Origin: an uncultured bacterium
GTDB taxonomy: Bacteria; Bdellovibrionota_C; UBA2361; CAKMMH01
Assembly: GCA_927798255.1 (NCBI GenBank)
Contig: CAKMMH010000104.1
Span: forward strand, 1 to 6,582
Length of the DNA: 6,582 nucleotides
Reading direction: 5' to 3'
Notes under the pieces: generated by a model
What the model was told of the DNA's origin: nothing
Databases searched by the model: none
Seen by the model: only the letters and a program-made list of their open reading frames with translations
Shown here: piece after piece, positions 1 to 5,067 of the stretch
Numbering within the stretch: position 1 is the first letter of the stretch
How the letters are laid out: every line of letters starts with the position of its first letter
Made by a program: the position numbers and the translations under genes

Positions 1-1
1 C

Positions 2-61
2 TATGGTGTAGAAGAAATCGGCACAGATAAAATGCATGAAGTGGCAATTCAAATCGAGTAA
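2..61 (+). CDS. C-terminal fragment of an unidentified protein (partial)
   Basis: This is an open reading frame entering from the left edge. It reads 19 residues ending in MHEVAIQIE and closes with two consecutive stop codons (TAA at 59-61 and 62-64). The codons are clean, the ending is acidic/hydrophobic, and a double stop is typical of a genuine gene end. The fragment is too short to assign to a family and I do not recognise it. It converges with the transpeptidase gene that ends at 195, leaving a 133-bp AT-rich gap. Confidence 0.55.
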   Translation, partial: YGVEEIGTDKMHEVAIQIE

Positions 62-142
62 TAAATACCAAAACATATGAAAGTTTTATAGAAAGTTAAA
101 AGAAAGAAAAAGTAAGAAGATTCATGAAGATAGTACAAAATT

Positions 143-180
143 GTGTGCATAAAAAAATAAAATTGCTCACTTTTAAATTT
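143..180. terminator. Weak candidate terminator between convergent genes
   Basis: GTGTGCA (143-149) can pair with TGCTCAC (164-170) except for one central T-T mismatch. The A-rich loop of about 14 bases is followed on the plus strand by TTTTAAATTT and on the minus strand by an AT-rich run. It lies between two convergent gene ends, where a terminator is expected. The stem is short and imperfect, so this is only a suggestion. Nothing else stands out in 62-194. Confidence 0.25.
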
Positions 181-194
181 CTCGACAATTGAAT

Positions 195-1556
195 TTATTC
201 TTCCATAACTTCAAAGTATTTTTCTAAAAACATTCTACCTAGTTGAGATGAAGTTCTCATATATTTCCCATTATGAACTGTAACAATAGCTATCGCAACT
301 TTAGGATCATTACTTGGCGCACTAGCTATAAACCAGTTAGTGAGACCTTTAGGATCGGTTCCTTGAAGTGTACCAGTTTTTGCAGATACTGGAACTACAA
401 AATTTCTAAAATATTTTCTAGATGTTCCCATAGTTGTAGTTTTTACCATCATTCTTAAAAGCTCTGCAGCAGTATCTTTATTCATTACTTCTTGCAATAC
501 TTGAGGTTTGTTCTGATAAACAATTTCTCCATTTGGTGCTACTACCTTTTCTATCATATACGGTCTTGGAATAATACCACTATTTGCAATTCCTGACATC
601 ATCATCGCAGCATGAAGCGGACTAATATGGACATCACCAAAACCAGCTCCAGTTCGACTTAATTCGTAATCAGACTCTGGAATATTTGCTTCACTTTGAG
701 GTGGAAGCATATCAAAAGGAAGTTCCTCATTAAAACCAAACTTATTTGTATAATTCATAAGGGTCGCTTGATTTAAATATTTAAGTGCCACTCTACCAAA
801 AACAGGGTTGCATGATTTGCCAAGCGCCTCACTAAGAGACATATATCTTGTGTCCAATCTATCATTTGGAGAAAAATTATATTTATTTAATGTATAATCA
901 CTTCCTCTATATGCTATCCTAGAATCAGCATTTAACACACCTGCTTCTAAGGCAGCAGTAGCTGTAACAATTTTAAATAACGAAGCTGCTGGCATTCCAG
1001 CATAAAGTTCAAAATTTTTAATATTCGAAATTCCTTCTATGGCGATAACTTTCCCGGTTTTTGGCTCAATAGCTACGAGTGCAGCATGGGGAACTTGAGC
1101 TTGCTGTAAAATATTTCTTGTATAATTTTGAAGTTCTGGATTAAGGGTAAAAAATACTATATTTCCTGCTCTTGAAATTGCTTTTAATGAACTTTCTGAT
1201 TTACATAACCCTTCATCAAATGTTGGCATCTTTGTAAGTAAGTATGAATTGTCTTTTAAGTTTACTAAGAGTTTAACCGGAGGAAATTTTTCTAAATTAC
1301 CAAGCGTTCTAATATCCATTCTGGGCTTAGGTAATTCTTTTTTCATATTTGTCTGAACAATTAATTTTTTTACGCTATCAGATGGATTTTGAAAACCTAA
1401 GTAGTATATCACACCGATTGCTGGTAAGAAAAAACAAGGAAATAAAATTAAATATAAAAATAACTTAATTTTTTTAATTTTTTGTCTTTTTCTTCGTTTT
1501 ACATGTTGTTCTAAAAGACATTTTGGCTTGTTAATCTTAAAAAAATCTCTTTGCAT
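195..1556 (-). CDS. Penicillin-binding transpeptidase, short single-pass membrane form
   Basis: This is a 453-residue D,D-transpeptidase that would cross-link peptidoglycan in the periplasm. A basic N-terminus (KRRKRQKIKKIK, about residues 20-31) precedes one hydrophobic anchor at about 31-54, giving an N-in, C-out topology with no signal-peptidase site evident. All three catalytic motifs are visible: SLFK (Ser192 nucleophile, Lys195), SCN (248-250) and KTG (393-395). The lead-in FFTLNPELQ near residue 135 is typical of this fold. There is no glycosyltransferase domain, and the protein is shorter than FtsI or PBP2 (roughly 570-630 residues), so it is neither a bifunctional class A enzyme nor an obvious standard class B one. 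From memory it resembles stand-alone transpeptidase proteins of deltaproteobacteria. It lies 65 bp downstream of kdsA on the same strand. No Shine-Dalgarno sequence precedes the ATG at 1554-1556, but the start must lie ahead of the anchor and the next Met is residue 71. Exact cell-cycle role is unknown. Confidence 0.9.
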   Translation of the reverse strand: MQRDFFKINKPKCLLEQHVKRRKRQKIKKIKLFLYLILFPCFFLPAIGVIYYLGFQNPSDSVKKLIVQTNMKKELPKPRMDIRTLGNLEKFPPVKLLVNLKDNSYLLTKMPTFDEGLCKSESSLKAISRAGNIVFFTLNPELQNYTRNILQQAQVPHAALVAIEPKTGKVIAIEGISNIKNFELYAGMPAASLFKIVTATAALEAGVLNADSRIAYRGSDYTLNKYNFSPNDRLDTRYMSLSEALGKSCNPVFGRVALKYLNQATLMNYTNKFGFNEELPFDMLPPQSEANIPESDYELSRTGAGFGDVHISPLHAAMMMSGIANSGIIPRPYMIEKVVAPNGEIVYQNKPQVLQEVMNKDTAAELLRMMVKTTTMGTSRKYFRNFVVPVSAKTGTLQGTDPKGLTNWFIASAPSNDPKVAIAIVTVHNGKYMRTSSQLGRMFLEKYFEVMEE

Positions 1557-1565
1557 ATTTATGAA

Positions 1566-1593
1566 ATTATAATTCTTATGATTGATATTTCAA
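1566..1593 (-). promoter_or_regulatory. Candidate promoter for the transpeptidase gene
   Basis: Reading the minus strand, TTGAAA (1593-1588) and TATAAT (1571-1566) are separated by 16 bases, matching the sigma-70 consensus at 5/6 and 6/6 positions. The implied start site is about 1559-1560, only a few bases before the ATG at 1556, which would give a nearly leaderless message. The region is very AT-rich, so a chance match is possible. Confidence 0.4.
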
Positions 1594-1621
1594 TATATTA
1601 AAGTAAAAATTTAAAAACACT

Positions 1622-2464
1622 TTATTTTTGGGTTTCTAATGCAATTTCCCTAATTTTCAAAAGTTTCATAATTAATTTTGGAAATTCATCAAGAGGCACC
1701 ATGTTAGGTCCATCACTTTTCGCGTTCTGTGGATCTGGGTGCGTTTCAAAAAACAATCCATCAACTCCCAGTACAGTTGCACACTTAGCAAGAGGTTCAA
1801 CCATTGTCCTATCACCCCCTGAAGCATTTCCAAGAGCGCTAGGTTCTTGAACACTATGAGTTGCGTCAAAAATCACCGGAACATTAAAAGATTGCATTTT
1901 GACAACACCTTTGAAATCATTAACAAGACTACCGTAACCAAAAAAAGTTCCTCTTTCACAGAGCATAACATCTTTGTTTCCAGCTGCATTTATTTTTTTT
2001 ATAACATTTAACATGTCAGTAGGCTGCATAAATTGCCCTTTTTTAACATTTATCGGTTTATTTGTTTTAGCTGCAGCAACTAATAAATCTGTTTGTCTTG
2101 CTAAAAAAGCTGGTATCTGGATCACATCACAAACCTCGGCGACGATTTCTGCTTGATAACTTTCATGAATATCAGTTATTAAAGGAAGCCCCGTCTCTTT
2201 TTTAACTTTTTCTAAGGCCATTAATCCTTTTGTTATTCCTAATCCTCTAAAAGAATCATTGCTAGTTCTATTTGCCTTATCAAAAGATGATTTAAATACA
2301 ATGTTAATATCTTTTGATTCGTTTAACTTGGCTAAAACATTAGCAATTTTTAACAAAGTCTCTTCATCTTCAATAACACAAGGGCCAGCAATTATTAAAA
2401 GTGGCTTGCCTTTTCCAACTTCAAAATTTGCAATTTTAATTACACTATTTGATTCTAACGCCAT
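1622..2464 (-). CDS. kdsA: 3-deoxy-8-phosphooctulonate synthase (KDO-8-P synthase)
   Basis: This cytoplasmic aldolase condenses phosphoenolpyruvate with D-arabinose 5-phosphate to give Kdo 8-phosphate, the first committed step toward the Kdo of the LPS inner core. The 280-residue length is normal. Family signatures are clear: FKSSFDKANRTS (57-68), ITDIHES (96-102), QIPAFLARQTDL (116-127), NVKKGQF (139-145), IFDATHSVQ (198-206), FFETHPDP (238-245) and SDGPN (250-254). The segment IAGPCVIE carries Cys29 where the metal-independent E. coli enzyme has Asn. With His203, Glu240 and Asp251 this gives the complete ligand set of the metal-dependent Aquifex-type class. The ATG at 2462-2464 follows an AAGGAT Shine-Dalgarno sequence (2478-2473) at 8-base spacing. 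The gene is divergent from the bactofilin gene, and the transpeptidase gene follows 65 bp downstream. No other Kdo or lipid A genes are in the window. Confidence 0.97.
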   Translation of the reverse strand: MALESNSVIKIANFEVGKGKPLLIIAGPCVIEDEETLLKIANVLAKLNESKDINIVFKSSFDKANRTSNDSFRGLGITKGLMALEKVKKETGLPLITDIHESYQAEIVAEVCDVIQIPAFLARQTDLLVAAAKTNKPINVKKGQFMQPTDMLNVIKKINAAGNKDVMLCERGTFFGYGSLVNDFKGVVKMQSFNVPVIFDATHSVQEPSALGNASGGDRTMVEPLAKCATVLGVDGLFFETHPDPQNAKSDGPNMVPLDEFPKLIMKLLKIREIALETQK

Positions 2465-2495
2465 TTTTTAAAATCCTTTTCTTAATATTATCATC

Positions 2496-2524
2496 ATTAT
2501 ATTATAAAATTAAAAAAATATACA
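2496..2524 (-). promoter_or_regulatory. Candidate kdsA promoter in the divergent gap
   Basis: Two abutting minus-strand TATAAT hexamers occur at 2506-2501 and 2501-2496, sharing base 2501. A poor -35 (TGTATA, 2524-2519) lies 17 bases upstream of the second. The implied start near 2489 would leave a leader of about 25 bases that includes the kdsA ribosome site. The same 85-bp gap (2465-2549) must also hold the bactofilin promoter, but I cannot choose one among its AT-rich candidates. Confidence 0.35.
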
Positions 2525-2549
2525 GATTATTTAAAAAAGGAAAATTGCC

Positions 2550-3059
2550 GTGTCATTTTGGAAAAAAGAAAATTTAATTAAACCAGACGATGATTTAAAT
2601 AACAATTTAAATAACAATTTAAATGATAATTTAAATAATGGTAGTCTAGATAATGAAGGTGATGAGAATAATTATCAAGAAAATTTTAAATCATCAAATA
2701 TTGATAATCAAAATGTAAAAGAATCAAATAATGAGATAGTACGTTCTGCTCTTAGTAAAGGAACCGTTATTCAAGGGAAACTTTCATTTGATACACCAGT
2801 AAGTATAGATGGTAAATTAAGTGGTGAATTATTCTCAAGTGAAACTGTAATAATTGGAAAATCGGGGATAGTTGATGCTCAAATTAATGTCCGATCACTT
2901 GTTGTATATGGAAAAGTTACAGGGAATATTAAAGCCACTGAAAAAACACTTATCTTAAATGGTGCAGAAATCAATGGTACATTACAAACGGCTTCCTTAA
3001 GTGTTGAACAGGGGGCGGTTCTTAACTGTAAATTTAAAATGGAAACTACTAAAAGATAA
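2550..3059 (+). CDS. Bactofilin family cytoskeletal protein
   Basis: Bactofilins polymerise without nucleotide into filaments through a right-handed beta-helix and act as cytoplasmic or membrane-side scaffolds for cell shape, polar organisation or envelope synthesis. The 169-residue protein has a short basic start (MSFWKKE), a disordered Asn/Asp-rich linker to about residue 62, and the bactofilin core at about 65-165. The core shows the repeating hydrophobic/glycine pattern, for example GTVIQGKLSF, VSIDGKLSGEL, VIIGKSGIVDAQI, LVVYGKVTGNI and LILNGAEINGTL. No transmembrane segment is present. The start is GTG at 2550-2552, supported by AAGGA at 2537-2541 eight bases before it; no ATG fits better. 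It is divergent from kdsA and ends before a strong terminator. Proximity to a transpeptidase and an LPS gene agrees with an envelope role, although nothing here identifies its partner. Confidence 0.92.
   Translation: MSFWKKENLIKPDDDLNNNLNNNLNDNLNNGSLDNEGDENNYQENFKSSNIDNQNVKESNNEIVRSALSKGTVIQGKLSFDTPVSIDGKLSGELFSSETVIIGKSGIVDAQINVRSLVVYGKVTGNIKATEKTLILNGAEINGTLQTASLSVEQGAVLNCKFKMETTKR
2593..2640 (+). repeat. 12-bp in-frame tandem repeat (4 units) in the bactofilin linker
   Basis: Four adjacent 12-base units are visible, each beginning ATTTAAAT. The first two are identical (ATTTAAATAACA) and the last two differ at one to three bases. Each encodes a DLNN/NLNN-type tetrapeptide (residues 15-30). 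Because the unit is a multiple of three, copy-number changes would lengthen or shorten the linker without breaking the frame. Confidence 0.85.
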
Positions 3060-3083
3060 TATATTTAATGTTAAATAGTGAAA

Positions 3084-3142
3084 AATAAAATAAGGTAGAG
3101 TTAAAAAGAAATCATTTCTTCTTAACTCTACCTTATTTTATT
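3084..3142. terminator. Strong bidirectional intrinsic terminator
   Basis: A near-perfect hairpin pairs 3084-3104 with 3122-3142 over 21 consecutive base pairs. After one A-C mismatch (3105/3121) it continues for six more pairs (3106-3111 with 3115-3120) around the three-base loop TCA. The GC-containing centre of the stem (GGTAGAG/CTCTACC) is flanked by A-rich and T-rich arms, so a T-rich exit exists in both directions. It lies between the 3' ends of the bactofilin and rplS genes and can stop both. Confidence 0.9.
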
Positions 3143-3218
3143 AATGCCTATCATAAACATTCTTTTTTCTTATAAATCCTAATTTAGAAGAATGAGAAGG
3201 ATAGAACCTTAGAAACAA

Positions 3219-3578
3219 TTATTGATTATTGTTACTATTTGATTGTTTCTTTTTAATCTTAGCAGCTTTACCACGAAGATCTCTTAAATAGAAAAGTCTT
3301 GATCTTCTTACGTGACCTTGAGATACAACTTCAATCTTATCTACTCTTGGACTATGAACAAAGAATGTTCTCTCAACGCCTATACCACCTGCGCTAATTT
3401 TTCTAACTGTGAAAGTTCCACCAGCTTGAACACCGCCATTTCTTTTTATAACAACGCCTTCAAATACTTGGATACGTTCCTTATTACCTTCAACAATTTT
3501 TGCATAAACTTTGACTGTATCCCCTGCTTTAAAATCAGGAATATCACTCTTTAAATAATCTAAAGCATTCGCATTCAT
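3219..3578 (-). CDS. rplS: 50S ribosomal protein L19
   Basis: L19 sits at the 30S-50S interface of the ribosome. The 119-residue product matches the family along its length: [20 protein letters not shown] (11-30), [60 protein letters not shown]. It has a short polar C-terminal tail (SNSNNNQ). The ATG at 3576-3578 was chosen because it gives the standard L19 N-terminus and has AAGGG (3590-3586) at 7-base spacing. The frame is open 25 codons further upstream, but that adds a hydrophobic stretch foreign to L19. The gene is alone on this strand: the bactofilin gene converges on it and the gene at 3771 diverges from it, so the common rpsP-rimM-trmD-rplS arrangement is absent here. Confidence 0.97.
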   Translation of the reverse strand: MNANALDYLKSDIPDFKAGDTVKVYAKIVEGNKERIQVFEGVVIKRNGGVQAGGTFTVRKISAGGIGVERTFFVHSPRVDKIEVVSQGHVRRSRLFYLRDLRGKAAKIKKKQSNSNNNQ

Positions 3579-3653
3579 CTTGATACCCTTTATCAAATCA
3601 TAAAAAATCTTAATAAAAAAAGCCAAACTACTAATTTTATATAGAATTAACAA

Positions 3654-3681
3654 ATTTTAATATTATCGTAATATAACACAA
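3654..3681 (-). promoter_or_regulatory. Weak candidate rplS promoter
   Basis: On the minus strand TTGTGT (3681-3676) and TAAAAT (3659-3654) are 16 bases apart. The implied start near 3647 would give a leader of about 70 bases. L19 must have a promoter in this 192-bp divergent gap because no gene lies upstream on its strand, but several AT-rich alternatives exist. I see no clear autoregulatory structure in the leader. Confidence 0.25.
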
Positions 3682-3770
3682 GTAAAAATATAGTAAATAG
3701 GTTTACCAAATGATTTTTTATGATAGTATATATAAAGCATTTTTTGTAAAGATTTGTGTAAGTAATTATT

Positions 3771-4112
3771 ATGGCTGCAAAATTAGAGTTTAATATTTTA
3801 AAAAAGAAGAAAAAATCTATAAAACCAAAAGATGACCCTAAAAAAGAGGAAATAATCAAGGGGTTATCAGCTTTCTTTAGTGATAATGGGTTTAGAGTAA
3901 GAAGGGAGAGGTTAGGCCAAGGTTTAGGCTGGAAAGCAGTAAGTGGTTTATGTAGAGTAAATGATGAAAATTTGATTTTTTTAGATAGACGTTTAGAACA
4001 AGACGACCAAATATTATTCTTAATTACTAAAATTAAAGAAAAAAATTTAAATATTTCAAGTGATTTGTTGTCAAATGTACCTGATAAATTAAAAAAGATA
4101 GCAAAATTATAA
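3771..4112 (+). CDS. Small basic conserved-type hypothetical protein
   Basis: This is a 113-residue soluble protein of unknown function. The N-terminus is lysine-rich (KKKKKSIKPK, 11-20; KKEE, 24-27), followed by a compact region, about 28-95. That region contains FFSDNGFRVRRERL, GLGWKAVSGLCRV (51-63) and LIFLDRRLEQDDQILFL (68-84). The pattern of a G-W..SG.C.V block followed by .LIFLDRRL..... resembles small uncharacterised proteins of deltaproteobacteria and Bacteroidetes that I recall only loosely. No catalytic motif, membrane segment or signal peptide is visible, and one cysteine (Cys61) is present. The ATG at 3771 lacks a convincing Shine-Dalgarno sequence, but no alternative start is better and the lysine-rich start reads as coding. 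It diverges from rplS and ends 24 bases before a hairpin, so it is probably monocistronic. Confidence 0.75.
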   Translation: MAAKLEFNILKKKKKSIKPKDDPKKEEIIKGLSAFFSDNGFRVRRERLGQGLGWKAVSGLCRVNDENLIFLDRRLEQDDQILFLITKIKEKNLNISSDLLSNVPDKLKKIAKL

Positions 4113-4136
4113 ACCTTAAATATTAACCTTATATAT

Positions 4137-4210
4137 TTGAAGGGGGAACTTGTCTAAAAATTAGTTAACATTAGTTGACTATGCCTTCAAGTTAGCTTTT
4201 TTGTTTTTTT
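4137..4210 (+). terminator. Structured intrinsic terminator with long T tract
   Basis: TTGAAGG (4137-4143) pairs with CCTTCAA (4184-4190). Inside it TAGTTAAC (4162-4169) pairs with GTTGACTA (4174-4181) over eight positions with one G-T pair and an ATTA loop. A T tract (CTTTTTTGTTTTTTT) follows to 4210. This is a plausible terminator for the gene ending at 4112. AACTTG (4147-4152) can alternatively pair with CAAGTT (4188-4193), which excludes the outer stem. The remaining part of the gap to 4330 holds only the promoter candidate described next. Confidence 0.7.
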
Positions 4211-4259
4211 AATTAAATTATTAGACGTTAAGCATAATATGGGTGTTATTTCTTTTATC

Positions 4260-4288
4260 TTGTAAGTTGAAGTTATTTAAAGTAAGAT
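4260..4288 (+). promoter_or_regulatory. Candidate promoter for the 4331-6582 gene cluster
   Basis: TTGTAA (4260-4265) and TAAGAT (4283-4288) are separated by exactly 17 bases, each matching the sigma-70 consensus at four of six positions. The predicted start near 4295 leaves a leader of about 36 bases before the ATG at 4331. It lies just after a terminator and ahead of three same-strand genes, the position expected for an operon promoter. The individual hexamers are only moderate matches. Confidence 0.4.
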
Positions 4289-4330
4289 AAATATTGAAAG
4301 AAATTTTAAAACTATTTTTGATTTTTAAAA

Positions 4331-5002
4331 ATGAGTACAAATAGAATTATAAAAAAATATTGGATTATGGGTTATCCCTATTTTGAATCTAGGATTTTTT
4401 TTATCCCTAATGATATTGGCAAAGACTATGAATCGCTTGTAAAAATGAAACTATACGATCAAGATGGTGCGCTTATAAATGAAATAAAAATGATCGTAAG
4501 TTCAAGATCTCCTTTAATTTTGGATTTGGAAAATTTTATGGGAGATTGTAAACCTGAATCGGGAATAAAATATGGTTCGCTACTATGTGAGATGGACGAA
4601 TTTATAGGAAGTTACTTAAAAAAAAAAAAAAAAAAGGTTGGTGTATATGTAAAGGAGCTAATGGATTTTAATTCTAAAATGCCAGTATTTTTACCTGTTA
4701 ATTTTTCTCAAACGCAAAGTAACGTTTTAATGCTTTTAAATGAAGGTAATGAGGAGGCTCAAATTGAATATCGGATTATAAAAGGAAATAGAGCTCCTAG
4801 TAGAGTTTTGGATTTAGGTCAAATGAATTCAAGAATTATATTTTTGAATGAAGTTTTTAAAGATCTTATAAATGATTTTAATGATAAAAATTTGGATGCT
4901 TATTTAAAGTTAACGGTTTTAAAAGGTAACTTAGAGGTCGGAGCTCAAATTATTACTTATAATTCGCAAGCTCAAGAGGGAGACTTTTTTTCTATCTCTT
5001 AA
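4331..5002 (+). CDS. Uncharacterised soluble protein with an 18-A coding tract
   Basis: I do not recognise this 223-residue protein. It has no signal peptide or transmembrane segment. Alternating hydrophobic segments suggest a beta-rich fold in two parts. Part one (about 20-95) includes SRIFFIPND, VKMKLYDQDGALINEIKM and SPLILDLENFMGD. Part two (about 118-212) includes VFLPVNFSQTQSNVLMLLNE, IEYRIIKGN and AYLKLTVLKGNLEVGAQIIT. The parts are joined by a lysine run (Lys97-Lys102) encoded by 18 consecutive adenines. The downstream gene product seems to share this layout, for example FLPVN...N-L-LLN here against SFPVLN...SLIIVN there. The ATG at 4331 has no good Shine-Dalgarno sequence; Met13 is an alternative but is no better placed. 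It is probably the first gene of a unit with the genes at 5068 and 5809. It could be a binding or structural accessory of a polysaccharide locus, but that is only contextual. Confidence 0.8.
   Translation: MSTNRIIKKYWIMGYPYFESRIFFIPNDIGKDYESLVKMKLYDQDGALINEIKMIVSSRSPLILDLENFMGDCKPESGIKYGSLLCEMDEFIGSYLKKKKKKVGVYVKELMDFNSKMPVFLPVNFSQTQSNVLMLLNEGNEEAQIEYRIIKGNRAPSRVLDLGQMNSRIIFLNEVFKDLINDFNDKNLDAYLKLTVLKGNLEVGAQIITYNSQAQEGDFFSIS
4618..4635 (+). repeat. Homopolymer of 18 adenines inside a coding region
   Basis: Eighteen uninterrupted A residues span codons 96-102 of the gene starting at 4331 and keep it in frame as written. With 17 A the reading frame stops after about 106 residues; with 19 A it stops after about 113. 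The tract length therefore decides whether the second half of the protein is made. It is a candidate site for replication slippage (phase variation) or RNA-polymerase slippage. Confidence 0.95.
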
Positions 5003-5067
5003 ATTTAGTTTTTTAAATATGGTATTTTGAAGGTAACTTTAAAAAAGTTGTGTAGGATAATTGAAAT

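Noticed and set aside
273..458. Plus-strand open frame antisense to the transpeptidase
   Set aside because: The reading lies opposite the conserved KTG-containing coding sequence, has no recognisable content and is explained by codon complementarity.
1672..2471. Several short open frames overlapping kdsA on both strands
   Set aside because: They are shadows of the well-conserved kdsA frame, with no independent start signals or domains.
3579..3653. Possible 25-codon N-terminal extension of L19
   Set aside because: It would add a hydrophobic stretch not found in L19. The internal ATG at 3576-3578 has a good Shine-Dalgarno sequence and gives the canonical N-terminus.
3647..3859. 70-codon minus-strand open frame overlapping the start of the 3771 gene
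   Set aside because: It is a low-complexity Phe/Ile/Leu-rich translation of AT-rich DNA, antisense to a better gene, with no ribosome site.
4372..4409. 9-bp direct repeat TTATCCCTA (4372-4380 and 4401-4409) next to a run of eight T
   Set aside because: It is short, lies inside a coding sequence, and has no third copy or flanking structure, so it is compatible with chance in AT-rich DNA.
5034..5049. Six-base inverted repeat AACTTT/AAAGTT between the first two genes of the right-hand unit
   Set aside because: A tiny AT-only stem with no T tract, too weak to call a terminator or regulatory hairpin.
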